Below the pieces are notes generated by a model. It ran no database searches, was not told where the DNA came from, and saw only the letters and a list, made by a program, of their open reading frames with translations. A stretch of DNA of 60,436 bases, taken from positions 1 through 60,436 of the forward strand of contig JBBDSV010000007.1 in the NCBI GenBank assembly GCA_040904785.1, given 5' to 3'. Position numbers and translations under genes: made by a program. This document shows, one piece after another, positions 20,789-28,610 of the stretch; positions within the stretch are counted from its first letter, which is position 1, and the number at the start of each line of letters is the position of its first letter. The stretch is from JBBDSV01 sp040904785 (GTDB lineage Bacteria > Actinomycetota > Nitriliruptoria > Nitriliruptorales > Nitriliruptoraceae).

Positions 20789-20879
20789 GCTCGACACTGG
20801 AATTTAAATGCGCAACGGGGGTCGCGTCGCGCTGTGAACCGACAGGCGCACGCTGTCGCACCGTGGGAGCGGAGCATTC

Positions 20880-21605
20880 GTGAGTCTCACCCGACCCGCC
20901 CCGATGTGGCGGTCGTCCATCAGTGTCGCGCTGACCGCACTGGCCATGGCCAGTGAGTATTGGCCCCAACTCGACGAGGCGCAGCGCTACGACCTCGTAC
21001 GCGACGCACGGCGCCATTTCGACGGACTCGATCGATTCGCCGACGAGTTGGCCGACGTGCTCACGACCGCCTGGTCGGCAGCTTCGCAGCCATCGAGCGC
21101 GACGCCGCTCGTCGCCACGGCGCGGCTGAGTGCCGCTCAGCTGGCCGATGCCGGTGCGCGGCCCACCGTTCACATCCTGGGTCCCGCAGAGGTCACGGTT
21201 GCCGTGCCGCCACTCGTCGTCCACAGCATCGTCCACTTTCTCGTTGCGCAGTCACGGCATGCCGGCGACGCATTGCAGGTGGTGGTCCACGCAGGTGCTA
21301 CCCACGCAGACGTGCGTGCACTCACGCCCCACGTCGCCTTCGACGGCGTCGGCGCGGAATGGACGCAACCACAGCTTGTGCCGGCAACTGCGCAAGCGCC
21401 GTGGAGCGCGGGCGCGAGCGGGCCCCTGTCGCCATGGGGCTTGGAGACACTGCTCGAACTAGCGGGAGCAACATGCCTGCTGGCCGACGAGTCGCGCCAG
21501 ATCATCGGCGCGCGTCTCCCACTGACCGAGCAGGGCCACGTGTCTTCGCCGGTGTCGGCGTCCGGCAGCGGCGATGATCCGACGGCCACGTGGCCACCGC
21601 GATGA
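20880..21605 (+). CDS. Histidine-kinase-like protein without recognisable catalytic motifs
   Basis: Not assigned to a named family. Two hundred and forty-one residues, soluble. Residues 12-62 look like a two-helix dimerisation hairpin (ISVALTALAMASEYWPQLDE, then YDLVRDARRHFDGLDRFADE), but the H-box His-Glu/Gln pair is missing. The remainder has the strand/helix order of a GHKL ATPase, with PPLVVHSIVHFLVAQ in the place of the N-box, but no N-box Asn or G-box glycines. Strong GGAG seven to ten bases before the GTG start. Stop overlaps the next gene's ATG (ATGA), and that gene is a real kinase. It may be a pseudokinase partner. The assignment is inference from pattern and context. Confidence 0.6.
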   Translation: MSLTRPAPMWRSSISVALTALAMASEYWPQLDEAQRYDLVRDARRHFDGLDRFADELADVLTTAWSAASQPSSATPLVATARLSAAQLADAGARPTVHILGPAEVTVAVPPLVVHSIVHFLVAQSRHAGDALQVVVHAGATHADVRALTPHVAFDGVGAEWTQPQLVPATAQAPWSAGASGPLSPWGLETLLELAGATCLLADESRQIIGARLPLTEQGHVSSPVSASGSGDDPTATWPPR

Positions 21606-22300
21606 CCGGGCAGGCGGACGACAGCGCCCCGCGCGATCCCGACGTGGAGTCGGCGGTCACCGCCGCCATCGCCCACCAGATCCGCACCCCACTGACGATG
21701 ATCGTCGGCGCCGCAGAGACACTCGCACAGCGACGTGATGCGCTCGCTCCGTCGGCCATCAACGCGATGATCGACCGTCTTCGCGACAATGCCTACCGGC
21801 TCGCAGGCGTCGTCGACGACCTCGTCGAGTTTCTCGTGGTCCCCGATGCCGTCACGGTGCAGCGCCGTGACACCTCACTGCATGTGCTCGCGCGACGGGC
21901 CGCCAAACGAACATCGATCACGCGGGACCGGCTTCACCTTCCCGACGTTCCGGTGGTGCTCGACGTCGACCCCGAGCTCATCGGACGCGCGTTCGACCGC
22001 GTGTTCGACAATGTCGCGCGGCACACGCCGCGGGACACGTCGGTGTGGGTCGATGCCGATGTCGGGGCCGCTGGCATCGCTGTGCACATCGGCGACAACG
22101 GCCCCGGGATCCCCGCGGTCTCAGACAACGCGCTGTTCGCCCCATTCGTGTCAATTGACCCCGGGGATCCCAGTCCGCGGCCGGGGCTTGGCCTCCCGCT
22201 TGTCGCGCGATATGCCCGCGCACATGGCGGCCGCGCGCACCTGGCGACGAACGAACACGGCGGACTGACGGTCACGCTCGACTTGCCGCACGAGACCTAG
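21602..22300 (+). CDS. Short soluble histidine kinase (no sensor domain)
   Basis: Two hundred and thirty-two residues, only a kinase core. H-box AIAHQIRTPLTMIVGAAETL with phosphoacceptor His25, N-box FDRVFDNVARHTP, G1 box GDNGPGIPA, and G2 region PGLGLPLVARYARAHGG. No membrane helix, PAS or HAMP domain, and no response regulator gene nearby, so input probably comes from a partner protein, the coupled upstream gene being the best candidate. The start is set by ATGA overlap. Its TAG stop sits on top of the opposite-strand stop of the DUF167 gene. Confidence 0.85.
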   Translation: MTGQADDSAPRDPDVESAVTAAIAHQIRTPLTMIVGAAETLAQRRDALAPSAINAMIDRLRDNAYRLAGVVDDLVEFLVVPDAVTVQRRDTSLHVLARRAAKRTSITRDRLHLPDVPVVLDVDPELIGRAFDRVFDNVARHTPRDTSVWVDADVGAAGIAVHIGDNGPGIPAVSDNALFAPFVSIDPGDPSPRPGLGLPLVARYARAHGGRAHLATNEHGGLTVTLDLPHET

Positions 22301-22620
22301 CGGCGCATCTGCGCGCCGAGTGAGGCCTGGACGGCACCGGGCTGAAGGCGAGCGAGGTGTACGACCTTCTCGCGACTTCGCGCACCCATCACGATGGTGA
22401 CATCCGCGGCGGCGACGCCGCAGACCTCAGCGAGATAGCGACACAATGCCGTATTCGCCGCGCCGTCGGCGGGAGGCGCATGCACGGCGACTTTGAGCGA
22501 ACGACCGTGCGTGCCGAGAATCGCGTTGCGCGAAGCCCGTGGCACGACACGAATGGCGACGGTGGACCCCCCATCGTGAGGTCGCACGCAGTCGGCCGGA
22601 ATCTGGTTGTCAGTGGCCAT
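22297..22620 (-). CDS. DUF167/YggU family protein
   Basis: Small protein of 107 residues in the conserved DUF167 family, whose role is not established. Seen: VRVVPRASRNAILGTHG-like core (IRVVPRASRNAI), VAVHAPPADGAANTAL, and VTIVMGARSREKVVHL, the three typical blocks. The ATG at 22620 is chosen because the family starts shortly before the first block; a GGGAG lies about 12 bases upstream. Convergent with the kinase gene, overlapping by four bases, and followed upstream by tRNA-Gly on the same strand. Confidence 0.85.
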   Translation of the reverse strand: MATDNQIPADCVRPHDGGSTVAIRVVPRASRNAILGTHGRSLKVAVHAPPADGAANTALCRYLAEVCGVAAADVTIVMGARSREKVVHLARLQPGAVQASLGAQMRR

Positions 22621-22703
22621 GTGGCATCCGGCTCCCGGCAGCGGTGGCGAACGGGACTCCGTCCGTTCACGCCAATCGGCGGACACCACCGGATGGCAAA
22701 AAG

Positions 22704-22780
22704 TGGAGCGGATGACGGGATTCGAACCCGCGACCTCCACCTTGGCAAGGTGGCGCTCTAGCCAACTGAGCTACATCCGC
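22704..22780 (-). tRNA. tRNA-Gly (anticodon GCC), CCA encoded
   Basis: On the minus strand the acceptor arms GCGGATG and CATCCGC pair. The D-arm starts GCTCAGTTGGC, the anticodon stem CCACC/GGTGG encloses TTGCCAA (anticodon GCC), and the T-loop is GGTTCGAAT-like within GCGGGTTCGAATCCCGT. The body is 74 bases (22707-22780), followed by an encoded CCA at 22704-22706. Confidence 0.97.
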
Positions 22781-22791
22781 ATCGGCGGCGA

Positions 22792-22820
22792 ACGGTAACG
22801 CGTGCGCTCAGGGTCGGCAA
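22792..22820 (-). promoter_or_regulatory. Promoter of tRNA-Gly
   Basis: On the minus strand TTGCCG (22815-22820) and TACCGT (22792-22797) are 17 bases apart, with the tRNA 5' end 11 bases after the -10. It lies inside the 3' flank of dut. Confidence 0.55.
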
Positions 22821-22826
22821 ACCACG

Positions 22827-23285
22827 TCAACGCCGGCCCGTCGACCCGAACCCGCTGTCTCCACGCAGGGTTGTGTCAAGCGCATCAACTTCGACGAGAT
22901 CCGCGTGCGCAACGGGTTGCACCACCAGTTGTGCGATCCGTTCCCCGGCGTCGATGCTGTAGTCCTCGTCGGACAGATTCACGAGCAGGACCTGCAGTTC
23001 TCCGCGGTATCCCGCGTCGATTGTCCCCGGCGCATTGGCGACGGTGATCCCGTGCCGGCGAGCAAGGCCCGAACGCGGATGCACGAGTCCTACCCAGCCG
23101 GGCGGGATCGCCACGGCCAGACCCGTGCCCACTGCGGCCCGTCCGCGCGCGACGAGGCGAACCGGTTCGACCGAAGCGAGATCCATCCCTGCATCGTCGG
23201 GGTGCGCATAGACCGGCAGGATCGCGTCCGGACGGAGGCGACGCACCTGCACCGTGACCGCATTCGGCCGCACAACATCCTCCAT
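22827..23285 (-). CDS. dut: dUTP diphosphatase (dUTPase)
   Basis: Hydrolyses dUTP to dUMP, keeping uracil out of DNA and supplying dTMP synthesis. One hundred and fifty-two residues, full trimeric-type dUTPase. All five motifs are seen: DDAGMDLAS, HPRSGLARRHGI, NAPGTIDAGYRGEL, ERIAQLVVQP and the C-terminal RGDSGFGSTG. The ATG at 23285 is the longest start, but GGAGG lies just inside it and is ideally placed for GTG at 23273 (fifth codon), which may be the true start. Follows the photolyase gene by nine bases. Confidence 0.96.
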   Translation of the reverse strand: MEDVVRPNAVTVQVRRLRPDAILPVYAHPDDAGMDLASVEPVRLVARGRAAVGTGLAVAIPPGWVGLVHPRSGLARRHGITVANAPGTIDAGYRGELQVLLVNLSDEDYSIDAGERIAQLVVQPVAHADLVEVDALDTTLRGDSGFGSTGRR

Positions 23286-23294
23286 TCGATGTCG

Positions 23295-24680
23295 TCAACG
23301 TTCGTCGGCTGACCGTAGCCCTTCCTGCACGACCGACGTTGCCGTGGATCGCGCGAGGAACGCGGCTCGGACATCGTCGTGGTCGACGATCGGCAACGGA
23401 TAGCCGGTTGCCTCGCCGCCATTGCGCCATGGTTGAAAGACCTCTGGCGCACGCATGCCGCGCAGTTCGGGCACATGCTCCTGGACGTAGGAACCGTCGG
23501 GGTCGTGGCGTCGTGCCTGTGCCACCGGGTTGAAGAATCGTCGTGGCCGGGAGTCGGTGCCGACGCCTGCCACCCACTGCCACTGCATCGTGTTGTTGGC
23601 CACGTCGCCGTCAACGAGACGCGAGCGGAAGATGGCCGCCCCCAGTCGCCAGTCGATACCCAGGTGCTTGCTCAGAAACGACCCCGCAATCATCCGGACC
23701 CGGTTTGGCATCCAGCCCTCGGCAGCCAGTTGGCGCATTCCCGCGTCGACGAGCGGATAGCCGGTCTGCCCGTCGCGCCATGCGGCAAGGCCTGCAGGAT
23801 CGTCAACCCACGCCGGCTCGCGGCCAAGCGCTCTGGTGGTGAGTTCGGGACGAACGGCAAGGAGCTGGTGGTTGAAATCGCGCCAGCAAAGCTGCCGTGC
23901 CACGGTTTCGGCAACGTCGACGTCGACCGCATGACCCAACCGATCGAGGACGGTCGTCGGCGTCACGGTGCCCATGTGCAGCGCGGGCGAAAGCTCTGAC
24001 GCGGGCAGTGGATCACCGGCGTCAAGACCGACGAGCGTGTCGATCCATGCGTCGAGGACACGCAGCGCGGCAGGTTCGCCACCTGCACCACGAGTGACCT
24101 GCGGCGCTGCCCGCTGCACCATGTCGAGCGCGGCGGCAGTATCCGACGCGCCGCCGAACCAGCCGCGTGCCGGGGTCAGACGACTCGGCGCCATGTGGAC
24201 CCGGCGCGAAGGGATATCACGCCAACGACGGTAGTACGGCGTGAACCGCAGGTACGCGCGGCCAGCCGCCGGGGTCACGGCCCCCGGTTGGACATGGGTG
24301 ATCCCCGGATGTTCCACCACGCGGACCGTGAGACCGTCGAGCGCGGCACGAATGCGCGCACCTCGGGTCGCGGCGTAGCGGGAGACGTCGGCGGCGAGGT
24401 GCACCGTGTCCGCGCCAGATGCCCGAACCGCGGCGGCGACGATGTGGGCCGGGTCGCCGACGCGCACGTGCAGTGCGGCGCCGCGCCGAGCAAGGGCGAG
24501 CCCGAGCGTTTCAAGTGCGTCGGTGAGCACCCGGCACCGTCGCGACGCCGTCTGCGGGGCCGACAGAATCGCCGGATCAGCGACGAAGAGCGGCATGATC
24601 GGACCGGCCGCCGCGGCAACGAGTGCGGGGTTGTCCTCAACCCGCAGATCACGCGTGAACAGCATCACTGAAGTTGCCAC
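23295..24680 (-). CDS. phrB: Deoxyribodipyrimidine photolyase
   Basis: Light-driven repair of UV-induced cyclobutane pyrimidine dimers, FAD enzyme of 461 residues. N-terminal antenna Rossmann domain (LFTRDLRVEDNPALVAA), then the helical FAD domain with ELSPALHMGTVTP, RQLCWRDFNHQLLA, DGQTGYPLVDAGMRQLAAEG, MPNRVRMIAGSFLSKHL and the NNTMQWQWVAGVGTDSRP dimer/FAD site. Trp residues of the electron path are present. GTG start with AAGGA about eight bases upstream. Pairs in an operon with dut, both guarding DNA; fits a sunlit habitat. Confidence 0.95.
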   Translation of the reverse strand: MATSVMLFTRDLRVEDNPALVAAAAGPIMPLFVADPAILSAPQTASRRCRVLTDALETLGLALARRGAALHVRVGDPAHIVAAAVRASGADTVHLAADVSRYAATRGARIRAALDGLTVRVVEHPGITHVQPGAVTPAAGRAYLRFTPYYRRWRDIPSRRVHMAPSRLTPARGWFGGASDTAAALDMVQRAAPQVTRGAGGEPAALRVLDAWIDTLVGLDAGDPLPASELSPALHMGTVTPTTVLDRLGHAVDVDVAETVARQLCWRDFNHQLLAVRPELTTRALGREPAWVDDPAGLAAWRDGQTGYPLVDAGMRQLAAEGWMPNRVRMIAGSFLSKHLGIDWRLGAAIFRSRLVDGDVANNTMQWQWVAGVGTDSRPRRFFNPVAQARRHDPDGSYVQEHVPELRGMRAPEVFQPWRNGGEATGYPLPIVDHDDVRAAFLARSTATSVVQEGLRSADER

Positions 24681-24786
24681 CGAAGTGTTCCTTGGTCGTC
24701 ACTGAAGGTACGGAGCTGAAGCGCGCATCGGACGGGTCGCGGCACGCGGAATGCACAAATGCTCGCAATTTGCGTGTCAGAGCGCC

Positions 24787-24821
24787 TATTGTGCAGACAT
24801 CGATCCGGCGAGGTGCGCCGG
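24787..24821 (+). promoter_or_regulatory. Possible -10 box and leader hairpin of the histone gene
   Basis: TATTGT at 24787-24792 could start an untranslated leader of about 60 bases. In it CCGGCG (24805-24810) and CGCCGG (24816-24821) form a six-pair hairpin with a five-base loop. Confidence 0.3.
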
Positions 24822-24859
24822 TCCGATCGTTGATCGATCGACTTTCGAAGGAGCATCCC

Positions 24860-25036
24860 ATGGCAGATTCGCTCGTCGTGCAGAGCAAGGTCAAGGAAGC
24901 GGTCAAAGCGCAGGGTCTGCGCATGGACTCCAACTTCCCCGACGCGCTGAACGCGAAGCTCGCCAGCCTCGTCGCCAATGCGGCGAAGCGTGCCAAGGAG
25001 AACGGTCGCGGCACCGTGCGTCCCTACGACCTCTGA
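24860..25036 (+). CDS. Small bacterial histone-fold protein
   Basis: Fifty-eight residues, probably a nucleoid-associated DNA-binding protein that works as a dimer. The predicted layout is one histone fold: alpha-1 about 5-18 (LVVQSKVKEAVKAQ), L1 about 19-25, alpha-2 about 26-49 (FPDALNAKLASLVANAAKRA onward), L2 NGRGTVR and a short alpha-3 PYDL. Arg50, Thr52 and Asp57 reproduce the spacing of archaeal histones such as HMfB (GRKT...D, with the Arg-Asp clamp seven residues apart). The truncated alpha-3 matches bacterial histones described from Bdellovibrio. AAGGAG six bases before the ATG and a strong terminator after it suggest high, single-gene expression. Function is inferred from fold pattern. 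Confidence 0.8.
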   Translation: MADSLVVQSKVKEAVKAQGLRMDSNFPDALNAKLASLVANAAKRAKENGRGTVRPYDL

Positions 25037-25082
25037 CACATTCGTCGGTCACGTCCCGTCGCGGGGCGTGATCGGCCGCAAT

Positions 25083-25118
25083 CGGCGAATGCCGCCCTGA
25101 GGGCGGCATTCGCCGTTT
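25083..25118 (+). terminator. Strong intrinsic terminator after the histone gene
   Basis: A perfect 15-pair stem (25083-25097 with 25101-25115), a three-base TGA loop, then TTT. It is by far the strongest hairpin I saw in the window. The stem is nearly symmetric and could act on both strands. Confidence 0.85.
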
Positions 25119-25200
25119 CGTTGCGCGCAGTCACGATCGGCGGCCAACAAGGAGCGGTGCGGCACGCTTCTTGCAGGCACCACACGGCAATCGGCGCCAC

Positions 25201-25206
25201 TAGACT
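25201..25206 (+). promoter_or_regulatory. -10 box for a leaderless marR mRNA
   Basis: TAGACT, six bases, then the ATG at 25213. No ribosome site precedes the ATG. The region 25116-25200 upstream holds no ORF. Confidence 0.5.
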
Positions 25207-25212
25207 CGCACC

Positions 25213-25680
25213 ATGACTGTCACCGCCACCCACGTTGTCTCGAGTGTCCCTGCGACACAGTTGCGAGCGTGGCGCGCGTTTCTCGAAGCACACGCGCAGG
25301 TCATCGAGCGACTCGGCACAGAACTGCGCACCGCACAGAACGTCCCGCTGACGTGGTATGACGTCCTTGTGCAACTGCAGGAGGCCGACGGCCACCGTCT
25401 GCGCATGCAGGAGCTCGCCGATGCAGTGCTGCTGTCGAAGAGTGGGCTCACGCGACTCGTCGACCGCATGGAACGCGACGGTCTTGTGCGCCGTTCCGCC
25501 TGCCCGTCTGATGGCCGGGGCACGTTCGCAGAACTCACGCCAGCCGGACTCGACGTATTGCGCAAAGCTGCACCGACCCACCTGCGTGGCGTCAACGAAC
25601 ATTTCGCACGACACCTGACCGACGACGAGGCAGTGGTTCTCGCGCAGGTGTTCCACCGGATCGCGGCCGCCGCTGAATGA
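25213..25680 (+). CDS. MarR-family transcription regulator
   Basis: DNA-binding regulator of 155 residues, winged helix-turn-helix. Seen: the recognition region RMQELADAVLLSKSGLTRLV, the wing GLVRRSACPSDGRGTFAELT with the conserved Asp-Gly-Arg, and flanking long dimerisation helices. MarR proteins usually repress themselves and a neighbour in response to phenolic or oxidative signals. The neighbour downstream is citrate synthase, 82 bases away, across an inverted repeat; whether it is a target is unknown. Probably leaderless start. Confidence 0.92.
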   Translation: MTVTATHVVSSVPATQLRAWRAFLEAHAQVIERLGTELRTAQNVPLTWYDVLVQLQEADGHRLRMQELADAVLLSKSGLTRLVDRMERDGLVRRSACPSDGRGTFAELTPAGLDVLRKAAPTHLRGVNEHFARHLTDDEAVVLAQVFHRIAAAAE

Positions 25681-25700
25681 CGGCCGCACTCGGGACGGAA

Positions 25701-25734
25701 CAGCTGGCACGACTCGCTGCCGCCGTGCCAGCTG
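25701..25734 (+). repeat. Inverted repeat between marR and gltA
   Basis: CAGCTGGCACG (25701-25711) and CGTGCCAGCTG (25724-25734) are perfect 11-base arms with a 12-base loop and no T-run. It could be a Rho-helped terminator of marR, a leader hairpin of gltA, or an operator. Confidence 0.5.
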
Positions 25735-25762
25735 CCGGCACGTGACGAGGAGATGACCACCG

Positions 25763-27055
25763 ATGAGCGCCAGTTCGCAGACCCTGACGATCACCGACAA
25801 CCGGACGGGCCAGACGTACGACGTCCCCGTCGAGAACGGCGCGATCCGGGCAATGGATCTGCGGACAATCACGGTGACCGACGACGACTTCGGCTTGATG
25901 ACCTACGACCCGGGCTTCAAGAACACCGCGAACACCATCAGCGAGATCACCCACATCGACGGCGACGCCGGCGTGCTGCGGTATCGCGGGTATCCGATCG
26001 AGCAGCTCGCCGAACACTCGACATTCCTCGAAGTGGCCTATCTGCTCGTCCACGGTGAGTTGCCGACCTCAGACGAGTTCGAGGCCTGGGAACACGAAAT
26101 CACGCACCACACGTTCATCCACGAGAACATCAAGCAGCACATGGACGGGTTCCACCATGATGCGCACCCGATGGGGATGCTCGTATCGACGGTAGGCGCG
26201 CTCTCGACGTTCTATCCCGAGGCCAAGCACGTCGACGATGCGGACAATCGGCGTCTGCAGATTGTCCGGCTCATTGCCAAATTCCCGACGCTCGCGGCGT
26301 TCGCGTATCGCCACTCCATCGGCATGCGCTATTCGTATCCCGACAATGACCTATCGTTCGCGGGCAACTTCCTGAACATGATGTGGAAGACGACGGAGCT
26401 GAAGTACGAACCGAACCCGGTGCTCGAACGGGCGATGGACGTCCTGCTGATGCTCCACGCCGATCACGAACAGAATTGCTCGACAACCGCGATGCGGGTC
26501 ATCGGCTCCTCTGGCGCCGATCCCTATTCGGCGGCAGCCGGTGCGTGTGCTGCGCTGTATGGGCCCAAGCACGGCGGTGCGAACGAGGCCGTATTGCGGA
26601 TGCTCTCCGAGATCGGCTCGGCCGATCAGGTCCCCGCCTATGTCGAGAAGGTCAAGCAAGGCGAGTTCCGGCTCATGGGATTCGGCCATCGCGTGTACAA
26701 GAACTACGACCCGCGCGCCAAGGTCATCCGTGAACTTGCGCACGAGGTGTTCGAGGTCACCGGTCGCAACCCGCTGCTCGACATCGCGATCGAACTGGAA
26801 CGCATTGCGCTCGAAGATGACTACTTCATCGAGCGCAAGCTGTATCCGAACGTCGACTTCTACTCGGGAATCATCTACCAGGCGATGGGCTTCCCGACGT
26901 CAATCATGACCTGTCTGTTCGCGATGGGGCGGATCCCCGGTTGGCTCGCGCACTGGGACGAGAGCCAACGCGACGAGGAGCAGGCGATCGCGCGGCCGCG
27001 TCAGCTCTACCTCGGGTCCGACGAACGGTCGTACGTGCCGATTGACAATCGCTGA
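25763..27055 (+). CDS. gltA: Citrate synthase
   Basis: First step of the TCA cycle, oxaloacetate plus acetyl-CoA to citrate; 430 residues, typical of the large hexameric (type II) enzyme. Catalytic signatures: MLHADHEQNCSTTAMR with the first active His, KLMGFGHRVYKNYDPRA-like GFGHRVYKNYDPRA with the second, and YPNVDFYSGIIYQAMG with the Asp. N-terminal beta domain with GFKNTANTISEITHIDGD. GGAG lies about ten bases before the ATG; an ATG ten bases earlier is out of frame. Convergent with the malic enzyme gene. Confidence 0.96.
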   Translation: MSASSQTLTITDNRTGQTYDVPVENGAIRAMDLRTITVTDDDFGLMTYDPGFKNTANTISEITHIDGDAGVLRYRGYPIEQLAEHSTFLEVAYLLVHGELPTSDEFEAWEHEITHHTFIHENIKQHMDGFHHDAHPMGMLVSTVGALSTFYPEAKHVDDADNRRLQIVRLIAKFPTLAAFAYRHSIGMRYSYPDNDLSFAGNFLNMMWKTTELKYEPNPVLERAMDVLLMLHADHEQNCSTTAMRVIGSSGADPYSAAAGACAALYGPKHGGANEAVLRMLSEIGSADQVPAYVEKVKQGEFRLMGFGHRVYKNYDPRAKVIRELAHEVFEVTGRNPLLDIAIELERIALEDDYFIERKLYPNVDFYSGIIYQAMGFPTSIMTCLFAMGRIPGWLAHWDESQRDEEQAIARPRQLYLGSDERSYVPIDNR

Positions 27056-27133
27056 CCGAGGCCGCATCGCCCGACGTGCCACGGTGACTGACGCACCGAC
27101 ACCGTGTGTCCAAGGCACCTCGACGCAGCCTCG

Positions 27134-28531
27134 TCAGGCGCCGCTGCGCTGGACCTCTGCCTCGACGGCGGCGGCGACTGCCGGAACGACCTTCTCGTTG
27201 AACACGCTCGGGATGATGAACGTCGAACGCAGTTCCTCGTCGGTCACGACATCGGCGATCGCGCGTGCCGCAGCAACCTTCATCGCATCCGTGATGTGCC
27301 GCGCTCGACCGTCGAGTGCGCCGCGGAAGATGCCCGGGAACGCCAGCACATTGTTGATCTGGTTGGGATAGTCGCTGCGCCCGGTCGCGACGACGGCGGC
27401 GTACTCACGTGCGCCAACCGGATCGACTTCCGGGTCGGGATTCGCCAAGGCGAACACGATCGGGTCGGTCGCCATGACGGACAAGTCCTCGGGCTGCAAC
27501 ACGTCAGGTCCGCTGACACCCACGAACACGTCCGCACCACGAATCGCGTCGACCGTGTCTCCGGTGCGACCTTCGGGGTTCGTGTTCTCCGCGAGCCACT
27601 GCTTGCTGCTGTCCAGTCCGTCGCGCCCCGGATGCAGGATGCCCTTGCGGTCGGTGACGACGATGTCGGCCACGCCTTCATGCTGCAACAGCTTGGCAAT
27701 CGCGACGCCGGCAGCGCCGGCTCCCGACATCGCGACGCGCAATCCGTCGAGTTGCTTGCCGACGATACGCAGCGCGTTGTGTAAGGCGGCGAGCACGACG
27801 ATTGCCGTTCCATGCTGATCGTCGTGGAACACCGGGATATCGAGCGACTCGCGCAAGCGCTCCTCGATCTCGAAACACTTGGGCGCCGCGATGTCCTCCA
27901 GGTTGATGCCACCGTAGACCGGCGCCATCGCCTCGACCATCCGCACGATCTCGTCTGGGTCCTTGGTCGCCAGGCAGACCGGCCATGCGTCGACACCGGC
28001 GAAGTGCTTGAAGAGCACCGCCTTGCCCTCCATGACCGGCAGCGCACCTTCCGGCCCGATGTCCCCCAGGCCGAGTACCGCCGTGCCGTCGGTCACGATC
28101 GCCACCGTGTTGCCCTTGATCGTCAGTCGCCGCGCATCCTCGGGGTTCTCTGCCACGGCACGACAGACACGAGCGACACCCGGCGTGTAGGCCATCGACA
28201 GGTCATCGCGCGTCCGCAGCGGCACGGTCGGTGTCACCTCGATCTTGCCGTGCAGATGCACGAGGAACGTCCGGTCGCTGACGCGATGGACCTCGACGCC
28301 TTCGATGGCGTCGACTTCGGCGGTGATCTTGTCCGCATGTTCGGCGTTGCCGGCGTTCGCGGTGACGTCGACGACGGTCTGCTCCCCCGTCGTGTCGACG
28401 AAATCGAGCGCCACGACGGCACCGCCCGCGTCGCCGATCGCGGTCGTAACCCGACCAATCGCTCGCGGATCATCCGCGTCGAGCTTGACACGGATCGTGA
28501 TGGAATAGGACGCGTTCGGCTGAATCGGCAT
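27134..28531 (-). CDS. NAD(P)-dependent malic enzyme with N-terminal ACT domain
   Basis: Oxidative decarboxylation of malate to pyruvate, 465 residues. Residues 1-85 form an ACT-like regulatory domain (SITIRVKLDADDPRAIGRVT). Then the malic enzyme core: YTPGVARVCRAVAENP with the catalytic Tyr, GGINLEDIAAPKCFEIE, FHDDQHGTAIVVLAAL for metal binding, the Rossmann loop MSGAGAAGVAIAKLLQ, and ALANPDPEVDP. Good GAGGAG ribosome site six bases before the ATG; a TAACGT -10-like box lies upstream at 28557-28562 on the minus strand. The ACT domain suggests allosteric control. Convergent with gltA; a weak hairpin (27080-27106) separates them. Confidence 0.94.
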   Translation of the reverse strand: MPIQPNASYSITIRVKLDADDPRAIGRVTTAIGDAGGAVVALDFVDTTGEQTVVDVTANAGNAEHADKITAEVDAIEGVEVHRVSDRTFLVHLHGKIEVTPTVPLRTRDDLSMAYTPGVARVCRAVAENPEDARRLTIKGNTVAIVTDGTAVLGLGDIGPEGALPVMEGKAVLFKHFAGVDAWPVCLATKDPDEIVRMVEAMAPVYGGINLEDIAAPKCFEIEERLRESLDIPVFHDDQHGTAIVVLAALHNALRIVGKQLDGLRVAMSGAGAAGVAIAKLLQHEGVADIVVTDRKGILHPGRDGLDSSKQWLAENTNPEGRTGDTVDAIRGADVFVGVSGPDVLQPEDLSVMATDPIVFALANPDPEVDPVGAREYAAVVATGRSDYPNQINNVLAFPGIFRGALDGRARHITDAMKVAAARAIADVVTDEELRSTFIIPSVFNEKVVPAVAAAVEAEVQRSGA

Positions 28532-28610
28532 GCAAACTCCTCAGATCACGCGTGTACGTTAGCCGCCGCGCTGCCTCAGTCCCATTCGGAACGCCGCGTT
28601 CGGCGCCCGT

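Noticed and set aside
27080..27106. Seven-pair hairpin CACGGTG/CACCGTG between gltA and the malic enzyme gene, as a two-way terminator
   Set aside because: Loop of 13 bases and no T-run on either side; not strong enough to list as a terminator.
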